A DNA stretch of 59,607 nt, taken from assembly GCA_018385275.1 (NCBI GenBank), contig JAHAZM010000034.1:1-59607 (forward strand), in the 5' to 3' direction. Under the pieces are notes generated by a model. That model had not been told where the DNA came from. It saw only the letters and a program-made list of their open reading frames with translations, and did no database searches. Below are positions 45,501-52,549 of this stretch, one piece after another. The stretch's first letter is position 1. Each line of letters starts with the position of its first letter. The stretch is from Eubacteriales bacterium. Lineage in GTDB: Bacteria > Bacillota > Clostridia > Christensenellales > MB2-83. The translations under genes were made by a program, and so were the position numbers.

Positions 45501-48080
45501 CTCGAGGCATTTTTTATGCGAGATCAGCACGCGGTACAGACTGCGGCCCGTCGCGTCGATCTGGTTATACGCGTAGTACGGCAACAGCAGAACGTCGACG
45601 GCGGCTTTGGCCAAATGACGAAGCGCCGCCGCCGGCGCGACGAAGATTTCCCGGAGAAACCGCAGCAGCGGCGGCAGAACCCAGACCGCGGCGGCCAGCC
45701 CAAACGACAGGAACCCGAGAGGCAGAAGCAGAGGTCCAAGCAGTAGCAGGCGTACGGTTTCAAAAGGCAGCACGGAACGACGGAGATTGTCGAAGACCTT
45801 CCATTTGGACAAGGGAGAAAGCGGATTGGGCAGGCGAGCGCCCTTTCGGTCGCAGATGCGAGGGAACAGATAACCCGCGATCTGCCAGTCGCCGCGGATC
45901 CAGCGGTTCTGGCGGCGGCTCCAGCTCATGAACGAAGACGGAAAAGAGTCGAAGAGACGCACGTCGCTGACCAGCGCGGTCCGCGTAAAGCATCCTTCGA
46001 TCAGATCGTGGCTCAGGATCAGATCGTCGGGGAACAGATCGGCCAGCACGGCATAAAAAGCCCGCGCGTCATAAAGGCCTTTGCCGCCGTAATTGGCTTC
46101 CCCCATCCCGTCCATATATAAATCGGAAGAAACCGAAGAATAGGCATCCAGACCGAACTGATCGGAAAACAGCAGAGAAAAGCGCGTCCGTACCGCGGAA
46201 CGGGCCGAAACGCCGACCCGGGGCGCAAAGATCGTATAGCCGGAAAGAACGCGCTTCCCGTCTTCGGACAAAACGGCGCGATTCATCGGATGCAGCGCCG
46301 CTCCGATCAGACGGCCGGCGCTGTCGGCCGTCAGCGCGGTATCGCTGTCCAGCGTCAGAATATAGCGCGTGCCTTTCAAACTCGCGACGTCGCCCACCGT
46401 CGTGTCATAAACGCCGCCGCTCTCGCCTTTCACGATCAAACGGGTAAAATCCATCAAAGAACCGCGCTTACGCTCCCAGGCCGAATAGACTCCGTCCGCT
46501 TCATGATAGCGACGGGCCCGCTGCAAATAAAAAAACACGTCCCCGTGACGGGCGCAGAGATCCCGGACGGCCCGGGACGCTTCGGCCCGCACCGCCTCGT
46601 CTCCCGGCGCCGTCGGAGAGGAGCTGTCCGGATAGTCGCCCAAAAGGACGAAACGGATCCCGGGCAGACAGTTCGTCAGGAAATACATCTCGAGCTTTTC
46701 GGCGGCGGCGCGCGCGTCCTTCGGTTCCGAAAGGACGGAAGGCATGATGACGACGGCGGAAGACTCCTCGGTCAGTTTATCGACTTTGATTTTGGGCAGG
46801 AAACGCGGGCGGTACCATCGGGTCAGGACCGCCTGCACAGCTCGTACGGCCAGTTCGCCGCATAGCATCAGTCCCAGTCCGAGCGCGCCGCTCCACGTCC
46901 AGAAGCCGAACGGAACGAACGGCGCCGTGAACGCGGCCGCCAGGATCAGCCAAAGCGCGACGACCGTCGTGATATAAGCCGCGGAACGGTCCCGCCTGCG
47001 CCGCCGGCGCAGGCCCAGACGGGCGCGCAGATCTTCCTCGTATCGGCCGAAGAGGATCTCGCAGACGTCGACCCCCCGTTCGTCGGCCAGCGCGACGACC
47101 GCGGCCGCGGCGGAAAGCTCGTCGGTACGGGCCTTTTCGGCCCAACGGGCAGTGCGCTTCCGGCAATAGGCGCGGCTTTCCGCGTCCATGCGTAGGTACA
47201 CGCCGCATTTTTCCGCCGCATAAAGCCGCTCGACCCCGCTGACGTCCGTGCAAAGCGTTTCCCAGTCCGCCGCCGCCGTGCCGCGCAACGTGGTGACGGC
47301 GAAAGCGATCCGACTGCGGTTCAGCGACGCGGCGTCGGCCGCCAGAACGGCCGCTTCCCGGCAGGTCGTCCCCAGCCGGCGGACCAGACGGGCGTTCTCT
47401 TCGGAAAGAGCGCGCGCCGTTTCGCATAATTCTCCGCGCAGCGGCGCGCGGAGCGGATCGCGCAGCAGACGGGCGGCGCAGCGGCGACCCTCCAACGCGC
47501 GCAGCGTATCGGCCGCGACGCGTTCCGCTTTCAGACAACAGCAAAGGCGGATCGCCGCCGGAAGCATCCACAACTCGGAATCCGTCAGCGTCTCATAAGA
47601 CGAATAGGTTTCAAGAAACCCCCGCACGACGCCGAGGTCCACGCTGCCGTCGTACTTTTCCGTCAGCAGCCAGCCCAACAGCAGCACGCGCGGGATCCCC
47701 TCCTCCGCCGGCAGGCGCACCCGGGCAAAGGAGCGGGCGGCAGCGCGCAGTTCGTCTTCAAAAAGACCGGCGTTGTCCAGGAGCCACCCGACGGCGGGCA
47801 AGGCTTCCCGTTCGGCGCGGTCGGCATCGCGAAGAGACCTCGTCTCCGTTTTCAAGCGAGCGGCGATCCGCTTGACAGGTTCACGCAATCGTATGTTCAT
47901 CTGTGCATATATATGGTTCTCAGAACCGAATTTCTCTGCAAGTTCGGTTGCAGAGTAATCCGATATGCGCAATTCGACCTCGTCGAGGCGGGTAAGCTCG
48001 CGGTGGACGCGAAAGGAGCGGAACGCAAAAAAGAGCGCCGTCAGCAAAACGGCCAGCACTGCCGAGAATAAAAAAACCAT
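42558..48080 (-). CDS. Cyclic beta-1,2-glucan synthase-type glycosyltransferase, N-terminal part (GT84 + cyclisation domain), ends at in-frame TGA
   Basis: Membrane enzyme that builds and cyclises beta-1,2-glucan. 1840 residues from ATG 48080 (GTGAGG upstream; a GTG at 48092 is possible). One N-terminal membrane segment precedes a long helical region. Two membrane segments lie near 365-415. GT84 follows, with TLDSDTAL (about 573), HDLIEG (about 687) and the RQNRWIRGDWQ motif (about 722), and then further membrane segments to about 900. A glucoamylase-like cyclisation module (GH189-type, about 930-1440, with YDLMAGEARQTDYIAIAKGD) and a first GH94-type beta-sandwich (about 1490-1800) complete it. 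The frame then stops at TGA in the linker before the second sandwich, while full-length homologues continue into GH94. Confidence 0.87.
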   Translation of the reverse strand: MVFLFSAVLAVLLTALFFAFRSFRVHRELTRLDEVELRISDYSATELAEKFGSENHIYAQMNIRLREPVKRIAARLKTETRSLRDADRAEREALPAVGWLLDNAGLFEDELRAAARSFARVRLPAEEGIPRVLLLGWLLTEKYDGSVDLGVVRGFLETYSSYETLTDSELWMLPAAIRLCCCLKAERVAADTLRALEGRRCAARLLRDPLRAPLRGELCETARALSEENARLVRRLGTTCREAAVLAADAASLNRSRIAFAVTTLRGTAAADWETLCTDVSGVERLYAAEKCGVYLRMDAESRAYCRKRTARWAEKARTDELSAAAAVVALADERGVDVCEILFGRYEEDLRARLGLRRRRRRDRSAAYITTVVALWLILAAAFTAPFVPFGFWTWSGALGLGLMLCGELAVRAVQAVLTRWYRPRFLPKIKVDKLTEESSAVVIMPSVLSEPKDARAAAEKLEMYFLTNCLPGIRFVLLGDYPDSSSPTAPGDEAVRAEASRAVRDLCARHGDVFFYLQRARRYHEADGVYSAWERKRGSLMDFTRLIVKGESGGVYDTTVGDVASLKGTRYILTLDSDTALTADSAGRLIGAALHPMNRAVLSEDGKRVLSGYTIFAPRVGVSARSAVRTRFSLLFSDQFGLDAYSSVSSDLYMDGMGEANYGGKGLYDARAFYAVLADLFPDDLILSHDLIEGCFTRTALVSDVRLFDSFPSSFMSWSRRQNRWIRGDWQIAGYLFPRICDRKGARLPNPLSPLSKWKVFDNLRRSVLPFETVRLLLLGPLLLPLGFLSFGLAAAVWVLPPLLRFLREIFVAPAAALRHLAKAAVDVLLLPYYAYNQIDATGRSLYRVLISHKKCLEWVTSDASERQHSQIKSLVSATAPVLAVIFSHLLICSIISAPAFFLALPLDLVWLSAPLLMLALDGRPERAARDLTEAERRKLGMTMALTWRYFEETDREAFHHLPPDNWQVYPDNGADDGLADRTTPTNIGLTMAACVAALDRGYLCQDAFLDRIEQTAGVLRELPKWHGHLYNWYRPSTLEVLSPPYVSTVDSGNFCAYLLVAAAAVAALPDRPPLPEDALTGFADEARLLGDETLVRDLEKARTPAERFTALEYLASCAHRRIADRARAHLNALLTRYPRLRTETPAEEIPPARTCLTGADEREARAARTFTKRCEALSKTLLAMFTETDFSVLRSRTRGVFLVGINTDEVRRDNGACYDLMAGEARQTDYIAIAKGDVPQKQWFRLSTALTETPGGKALLSWSGTAFEYWMPTLVLPTVPETVFAQTMKTVVREQIRFGRRHGIPWGISESGYFAFDRDLNYQYRAFGIPSLSLRPDEGCDLVAAPYATFLALPFAPAECLANLARLESLRCLGDCGFYEALDCTPERVGAGKAAVIRSYMTHHQGMILLALDNCLGADAISRYFFSYPFLQAQRLLLEENSAGFAVRDRRREAPVPSPVPVEERRCRSLRAGEEGLCLLSNGRLRAHVTTDGIVTLWYDGLQLNLPTRFLPSDMKGCTAVFSEESAAFEMTPDGETLRFRAQMAVDGRQDAFVMRLSLTNRAASACSLRLEERFSPVLDDPRSYRAHPAFSTLFLSETQPSPDGGSAVFRRVRRGEKPIAAAIRLTGAPAYRTKDFGVGTYLELEGGSTRELFFVVTAARTAGEATRLAGRFSDEETCRQSAVSAADMAPIRLAGLGVRPYTADRLASLAHRINDKPLLSRDLPLIANNGVGKLYGLGIGGEYPILLAEAAGNSDLAAEQILQAYLYYADKGIVTDAVILCRGEYFASSAARLRGRVEAFRLTDKLNVSGGVHLIGTETDRETADFLRAAAVLVCD

Positions 48081-48146
48081 AATTCGCCTCACTGATCTTT
48101 TTTCTCAGTATTTGCTCTTTTAAGGTCGTTTTATCCGCAAAATTAT

Positions 48147-48176
48147 TTGACCCGGCGACGGCGGCTGTGCTACACT
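48147..48176 (+). promoter_or_regulatory. Promoter of the nuclease lipoprotein gene
   Basis: TTGACC (48147-48152), 18 bases, TACACT (48171-48176). No clear promoter was found for the divergent glucan synthase gene in 48093-48146. Confidence 0.6.
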
Positions 48177-48210
48177 GATACCATCAAACGAGAAAGGTCC
48201 GACCGATCCC

Positions 48211-49083
48211 ATGGATAAATTCGCAAAAAGATTTTTCGCGCTGTTTTGTCTGTTTCTGTGCGCGATCCTGCTGAGCGCGTGCGCGCTGCTTCCGATCTTC
48301 ACGCCGACGCCCGTTCCGACGCTCGTCCCGATCGACGGCATCCCGGCTTACAGCGGAGAGCCCTACGTCACGCTTAACGGCGGCGTGCCGGATTTCACCG
48401 AAGCGGACATGGCGCTGGCGCCGTTCGAAAGCTATTCGCCTCTGGACAGTCTTGGGCGGTGCGGCCCGGCTTTTGCCTGCATCAGCCGTGAACTGATGCC
48501 GACCGAACCGCGGGAAAGCATCTACTCTGTCAAGCCCACCGGCTGGCACAGCGTCACCTACGACTGCGTCGATCAGGGATCGCTCTACAACCGCTGTCAC
48601 CTGATCGCGTTCCAGCTGACGGGAGAAAACGCCAACGCGTTCAATCTTATCACCGGCACCCGGTATTTCAACGCCGTGGGGATGCAGCCGTTCGAAGAAA
48701 GAGTCGGCGCGTATATCCGCTCCACGGGGCATCGGGTGCTGTACAGGGTCACGCCTGTTTTTGAAGGGAACGAGCTGGTGTGCCGCGGGGTCCGCATCGA
48801 AGCGGCTTCCGTAGAAGACGCGACGATCCGTATCCACGTTTTCGTTTACAACGTTCAGCCCCTCATCGCCATCGACTACGCCACGGGCGCGAGCTATCAA
48901 CTGACGCCGTCCGGCGAAGAAGTGATCGTCGAATACGTGCTCAACACGGGAAACAAGAAGTTTCACCTCCCCAGCTGCGAATCGTGCCAAAAAATAAGCG
49001 AGTCCAATCGCGGTCATTACCGCGGGACTCGCAGCGCGCTCCTGCAGCAGGGCTACACGCCCTGCGGAGCTTGTCGTCCGTAA
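48211..49083 (+). CDS. Lipoprotein DNA/RNA non-specific endonuclease with C-terminal Cys-rich tail
   Basis: A surface-anchored nuclease of 290 residues. The signal peptide ends in LLSAC, then a short Pro/Thr linker. The beta-beta-alpha-metal nuclease domain (about residues 50-225) has LYNRCHLIAFQLTGEN (catalytic His, with Cys in place of Gly in the D-R-G-H-type motif) and NLITGTRYFN with the metal-binding Asn. The C-terminal ~50 residues, NTGNKKFHLPSCESCQK to GYTPCGACRP, are the Ada-type four-cysteine zinc motif often appended to secreted nucleases. It could feed on extracellular DNA or take part in uptake. It ends five bases from the convergent apeB gene. Confidence 0.88.
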   Translation: MDKFAKRFFALFCLFLCAILLSACALLPIFTPTPVPTLVPIDGIPAYSGEPYVTLNGGVPDFTEADMALAPFESYSPLDSLGRCGPAFACISRELMPTEPRESIYSVKPTGWHSVTYDCVDQGSLYNRCHLIAFQLTGENANAFNLITGTRYFNAVGMQPFEERVGAYIRSTGHRVLYRVTPVFEGNELVCRGVRIEAASVEDATIRIHVFVYNVQPLIAIDYATGASYQLTPSGEEVIVEYVLNTGNKKFHLPSCESCQKISESNRGHYRGTRSALLQQGYTPCGACRP

Positions 49084-49087
49084 CGGA

Positions 49088-50332
49088 TCAAAGGATCGTA
49101 TAAGCGCCGTCGGACCGGGTCTCCAGCGCGTGGGAAAGCATCGCTTTCAGGGCGGCGGTCATATACGCGGTATCGCGGGCGCCGGCCGTTTCCAGCGAAG
49201 AATGCATAGCCAGCTGCGCGCAGCCGACGTCGACGGTATTGACCGCGACGTGACCGTTGGCGATATTGCCCAGCGTCGAACCGCCGGCTATATCCGAGCG
49301 ATTGGCGTAAGACTGATGCGGCACGCCGGCCTCGTCGCAAAACAGACGGAACAGGCCGGCCGACACCGCGTCGGAAGAATACTTCTGAGCCGCGTTGAAT
49401 TTCACCACGACGCCGTGATTCATATACACGGCGTTGTTTTTATCCGTCAATTCAGGATGATCCACCGGCACGGCGTGGGCGTTGTCGCACGAGGCCATGA
49501 AACCGGAGACCAGCATTTCTCTCGTCCGCTCGCCGCCGATGCGGTTCAGCGTATCCAGCAGGAAGGTCGAAGCCGCGCCCTGCTTGGTCTGACTCCCGAC
49601 CTCTTCGTTGTCCAACAGGCAGCAGACGGGAACGGCGCGATCGTTTTCCGCCGCCAGAAACGCCTGCAGCGCGGCAAACGCGCATTGCAGATCGTCAAGT
49701 CGCGGCGCCGAGATATACTCGCCCCACTCCGTCCCGGGCGCCGGATTATACAAAAACAGATCGGCGGCCAGTAAATCCGCCGCGTCCGCGCCGAACAACC
49801 CCGCCAAGGTTTTCTCCCGGCAGAGCGGGAGCATGTCCACCGCCGGATTGAGCGCGACGCCGTCGTTGACGGAGCGGTTGAAATGAATCGGCACGTTGGG
49901 GATAATCGCGACGGGCTCGACCGTGTCCACCAGACGGGAAACGATCCCGTTCCCCCGGCGCAGGACCAGCCGGCCGGCGACGGCCAGCGGACGGTCCATC
50001 CAGGTCGAGAGGATCATGCCGCCGTATTTTTCCGTGGAAAGGCGGGGATACGCGCCGTCCGTCAGGAACGCGTGATCCTTCAGGCGGAAACAAGGCGAGT
50101 CCGTGTGCGCGGCGGCGATCATAAAGCCGACGGGTTTCCGGCGCGGCAGCGTAAAAGCGATCAGGGACGAGGCGTTCCGCGTCACGAAATAGCGGCCGCC
50201 GGGAGTCAGAGACGCGCCGTCGTTTTCGGCAAGACGCGTAAAGCCGCTTTTCTCCAGTTCCGCGGAAACGGCCGCGACGGTATGAAAGGCCGTCGGCGAC
50301 GCGGCGATGAACTCAAACAACTGACGATTCAT
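49088..50332 (-). CDS. apeB: M18 family aminopeptidase
   Basis: Zinc aminopeptidase acting in the cytoplasm on peptides with acidic or neutral N-termini. The 414-residue protein has AAAHTDSPCFRLK (zinc His76 and catalytic Asp78), RSVNDGVALNP, LLDNEEVGSQTKQGA (general base and metal Glu), SCDNAHAVPVDHPE and a last metal His in AQLAMHSSLE. The length matches bacterial M18 enzymes (410-430). Its promoter shares a -35 box with the divergent phosphatase gene. The gene ends tail-to-tail with the nuclease gene and shows no terminator in the five-base gap. Confidence 0.95.
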   Translation of the reverse strand: MNRQLFEFIAASPTAFHTVAAVSAELEKSGFTRLAENDGASLTPGGRYFVTRNASSLIAFTLPRRKPVGFMIAAAHTDSPCFRLKDHAFLTDGAYPRLSTEKYGGMILSTWMDRPLAVAGRLVLRRGNGIVSRLVDTVEPVAIIPNVPIHFNRSVNDGVALNPAVDMLPLCREKTLAGLFGADAADLLAADLFLYNPAPGTEWGEYISAPRLDDLQCAFAALQAFLAAENDRAVPVCCLLDNEEVGSQTKQGAASTFLLDTLNRIGGERTREMLVSGFMASCDNAHAVPVDHPELTDKNNAVYMNHGVVVKFNAAQKYSSDAVSAGLFRLFCDEAGVPHQSYANRSDIAGGSTLGNIANGHVAVNTVDVGCAQLAMHSSLETAGARDTAYMTAALKAMLSHALETRSDGAYTIL

Positions 50333-50356
50333 AACGGATCATATCCTTTCCGCTTC

Positions 50357-50385
50357 ATCATATCACAGCCGAAGCAAATTGACAA
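50357..50385 (-). promoter_or_regulatory. apeB promoter
   Basis: Minus strand: TTGTCA (50380-50385), 17 bases, TATGAT (50357-50362). The -35 is the complement of the TTGACAA used by the divergent promoter. Confidence 0.7.
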
Positions 50386-50407
50386 ACTGCATTTCTTACA
50401 GTAGAAT
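50379..50407 (+). promoter_or_regulatory. Promoter of the tyrosine phosphatase gene
   Basis: TTGACA (50379-50384), 17 bases, TAGAAT (50402-50407). The expected transcription start (50413-50415) coincides with the ATG at 50415, so the message may be leaderless; no Shine-Dalgarno sequence is present. Confidence 0.75.
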
Positions 50408-50414
50408 AGTTCCT

Positions 50415-50873
50415 ATGAAAATTCTCTTTGTTTGCCACGGCAACATCTGCCGCTCCCCGATGGCGGAATTCATATTCAAGGAACTCGTACGGCGGCACGG
50501 CGGAGACTTTACCGTCGCTTCCGCGGCGACCAGCAGCGAAGAACTGGGGAACCCGATCTATCCGCCGGCACGCGCGGAGATGCGCGCGCACGGCATCCCG
50601 TTCGGGCCGCGCGAAGCGGTGCAGCTGAGGCGGGCCGATTACGGGAAATGGGATCTCCTGATCGGGATGGACGAGGCCAACGTCCGGAACATGAAACGGC
50701 TTTTCGGCGGCGATCCAGAGGGAAAGATCCGCAAACTGCTCAGCTTTGCGGACAGTACGGCCGACGTCGCGGATCCGTGGTACAGCGGAAGTTTCGACGT
50801 CGCTTACCGGGATATTGTCCGCGGCTGCGAAGCGCTGTATGAGTCTTTGACCGGAAAACCGGCGCGTCTCTGA
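50415..50873 (+). CDS. Low-molecular-weight protein-tyrosine phosphatase
   Basis: A 152-residue cysteine phosphatase. The P-loop is at the N-terminus: FVCHGNICRSPMAEF with nucleophile Cys7 and Arg13. The general-acid Asp is in VADPWYSG around residue 117, followed by YRDIVRGCEALYE. It may act on phosphotyrosine of exopolysaccharide kinases or phospho-arginine (YwlE-like); the Ile at the position after Asn does not settle which. The start is the ATG directly at the predicted transcription start, without a ribosome binding site. tRNA-Pro follows 27 bases after the stop in the same direction. Confidence 0.92.
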   Translation: MKILFVCHGNICRSPMAEFIFKELVRRHGGDFTVASAATSSEELGNPIYPPARAEMRAHGIPFGPREAVQLRRADYGKWDLLIGMDEANVRNMKRLFGGDPEGKIRKLLSFADSTADVADPWYSGSFDVAYRDIVRGCEALYESLTGKPARL

Positions 50874-50900
50874 CGCGAACGTCGGCCAAAAACCGAATAT

Positions 50901-50975
50901 CCGGGTGTTGCCCAGGGGTAGGGCGCTTGCCTTGGGAGCAAGAGGCCGCGCGTTCGAATCGCGCCACTCGGACCA
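50901..50975 (+). tRNA. tRNA-Pro (anticodon UGG)
   Basis: Seven-base acceptor stem CCGGGTG / CACTCGG with one G-T pair and the C1-G72 pair typical of bacterial tRNA-Pro. D-stem GCCC/GGGC, anticodon stem CTTGC/GCAAG with loop CTTGGGA (TGG at 50933-50935), T-stem GCGCG/CGCGC with TTCGAAT. The CCA is encoded. A terminator follows at once. Confidence 0.97.
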
Positions 50976-50980
50976 TATCG

Positions 50981-51017
50981 AAGGGAGAGGTCCAAGCGGT
51001 CTCTCCCTTGTTTTTTT
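50981..51017 (+). terminator. Terminator after tRNA-Pro
   Basis: AAGGGAGAG / CTCTCCCTT arms with an 11-base loop, then GTTTTTTT. Confidence 0.9.
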
Positions 51018-51031
51018 GCCTTCTTAAGCGA

Positions 51032-51065
51032 GAAACAACCGATTTTCGGCTGTTTCGTTGTTTTT
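51032..51065 (+). terminator. Second, weaker terminator after tRNA-Pro
   Basis: GAAACA-a-CCGA / TCGG-c-TGTTTC stem with one mismatch and a TTT loop, followed by GTTGTTTTT. Tandem with the one above. The stretch 51066-51213 shows nothing further. Confidence 0.65.
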
Positions 51066-51213
51066 CCCCTTGGCCCTGTAACGGAGTTTTTCTCAGCGCG
51101 CCCGGCAGGGGGCGAATCGCGTGAAAACCGGACCGTATCCGAACGATCCGGACGCCGCGGTTCATTTCGGAAGCGTTTTTCTTGATTTTATTCAGAAAAC
51201 ACGCAAAAAACCA

Positions 51214-51242
51214 TTGATTTATATTTCGTTTTATGGTAATAT
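51214..51242 (+). promoter_or_regulatory. Promoter of the small DUF4870-like gene
   Basis: TTGATT (51214-51219), 17 bases, TAATAT (51237-51242); AAAGGAG precedes the ATG. Confidence 0.7.
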
Positions 51243-51276
51243 ACAATTAGCTTTTTTAATAAAGGAGCAAAGTATT

Positions 51277-51666
51277 ATGGCAGATGTAAATGAAAAAATC
51301 AATGAGTTGACCAACATGCAGGACAACACCGCGGAATTCGAGCAGGAAGACATCCAGAAAAACAAAGTCATGGGCATCTTCGCTTATCTCTCCTGGCTGG
51401 TCCTGATCCCGCTGTTTGCGGCAAAGGATTCCAAATTCGCGCGCTTCCACTGCAATCAGGGCCTCGTGCTCGCCATCGTCGAGATCGTCACGTGGGTGGT
51501 CTTCGGCATCCTGTCCAACATTCCGTACGTCGGTTGGCTCTTCGCCGTCCTGAACAGTCTGATCAGCATCGTTTGCGTGGTCTTTGCGGTTCTCGGCATC
51601 GTCAGCGCGGCCCGCGGTCAGGCCAAGCAGCTTCCGATCATCGGCAAGATCAAGATCCTGAAATAA
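51277..51666 (+). CDS. Small DUF4870/Tic20-like membrane protein
   Basis: A 129-residue protein. A charged N-terminal ~35 residues precede three membrane segments: VMGIFAYLSWLVLIPLFAAK, NQGLVLAIVEIVTWVVFGIL and VGWLFAVLNSLISIVCVVFAVLGIV. ARFHCNQGLVL between the first two is the family's usual RFH-Q-G signature. It ends with KQLPIIGKIKILK. The role of these proteins is unknown. Start at ATG 51277 with AAAGGAG. The frame open upstream lies in front of the promoter and was dropped. Confidence 0.82.
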   Translation: MADVNEKINELTNMQDNTAEFEQEDIQKNKVMGIFAYLSWLVLIPLFAAKDSKFARFHCNQGLVLAIVEIVTWVVFGILSNIPYVGWLFAVLNSLISIVCVVFAVLGIVSAARGQAKQLPIIGKIKILK

Positions 51667-51700
51667 GCGTATCGAAGGAACCGAACGATTCCAAGCGTAC

Positions 51701-51734
51701 AAAGGCGAGGGAAGATCCCCCTCGCCTTTTTTTG
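51701..51734 (+). terminator. Terminator of the DUF4870-like gene
   Basis: AAAGGCGAGGG / CCCTCGCCTTT stem followed by TTTTTTT. Confidence 0.9.
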
Positions 51735-51792
51735 TCCCCGTCGGCGAGGAAAGGCAAGTCGACGCGCAAGTCTGCCGTACGCTTATAAAAGA

Positions 51793-51820
51793 ACGGCCAT
51801 CCCAAAAGACGGACGGCCGT
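51793..51820 (-). terminator. Terminator of the antiporter-mgtC operon
   Basis: ACGGCCGTCC / GGATGGCCGT arms (one G-T pair) on the minus strand, followed by TCTTTTATAA; about 15 bases after the mgtC stop. Confidence 0.78.
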
Positions 51821-51835
51821 TTCGTTATGTTTTCT

Positions 51836-52549
51836 TCAACGGATCTCTTCGATATGGTGCACGTATTCAAGCGTATCGAGCGCCTCAATGATCTCTCCGT
51901 GCGTTTTATACTTCCGAAGTTCCTGCGAACTGACGGAGATCGCGATGGAATAAACGCTCAACCCGGAACCGGCGTAAGCGGGATTGATCTCGATATCGTC
52001 GATCCGCATGCCGAGCTGACGGAGAGTGGCGGCAAAGCTCTGCAGACGCTGCGGGCTGTCCAGCTCTACGTGAAACTCGAAATGATTGGAGCGATCTTTG
52101 AGATACGTTTCGATTTTCGGGAAAAGGGAGAGACTGAAAAACAGCGCGAAGTAAGCGATCACCGCGACCGTGTAAGCGCCCGCGCCGATGCAGAGTCCGA
52201 GAACGCCGCAGGTCCATAAACCGACCGACGTCGTCAATCCTTTGATCTGACTCTTGGAGCTGAAGAGAACGGAGTTGACCGAAAGGATCGCGATCCCGAC
52301 AATCGCCGCCGCGGAGAGAAAATACATCCCTCCGGAAAGCGACATGTCAAGCGTCATCGCTATCGTAGACGCGAAAGACACCAGAATAAACGTACGCAGG
52401 CCGGCGGCATGCCGTTTGCTGGCACGCTCGCAGCCGATCATAGCTGAAAGCAGAACGGAAAGCACGATCCGCAGCAGCACGCTCGGTACGTTCAACTGGG
52501 ACGACCACGGGCCAAGCAGCCACGCGATCGGATCAAAATAAACACTCAT
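51836..52549 (-). CDS. MgtC/SapB family membrane protein
   Basis: A 237-residue protein. The N-terminal half has about four or five membrane segments and the MgtC signature LSVLLSAMIGCERASKRHAAGLRT (residues about 29-52). The C-terminal ~80 residues form an ACT-like cytoplasmic domain (FHVELDSPQRLQSFAATL onward). MgtC-like proteins affect magnesium homeostasis, membrane potential and, in pathogens, survival in macrophages; here a housekeeping ion role seems more likely. Its ATG shares one base with the antiporter stop (TGATG), so the two are translationally coupled. Confidence 0.93.
   Translation of the reverse strand: MSVYFDPIAWLLGPWSSQLNVPSVLLRIVLSVLLSAMIGCERASKRHAAGLRTFILVSFASTIAMTLDMSLSGGMYFLSAAAIVGIAILSVNSVLFSSKSQIKGLTTSVGLWTCGVLGLCIGAGAYTVAVIAYFALFFSLSLFPKIETYLKDRSNHFEFHVELDSPQRLQSFAATLRQLGMRIDDIEINPAYAGSGLSVYSIAISVSSQELRKYKTHGEIIEALDTLEYVHHIEEIR

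Noticed and set aside
50901..50975. Attachment site or mobile-element insertion at tRNA-Pro
   Set aside because: No integrase, no direct repeat of the tRNA 3' end nearby, and the flanking genes are ordinary chromosomal ones.
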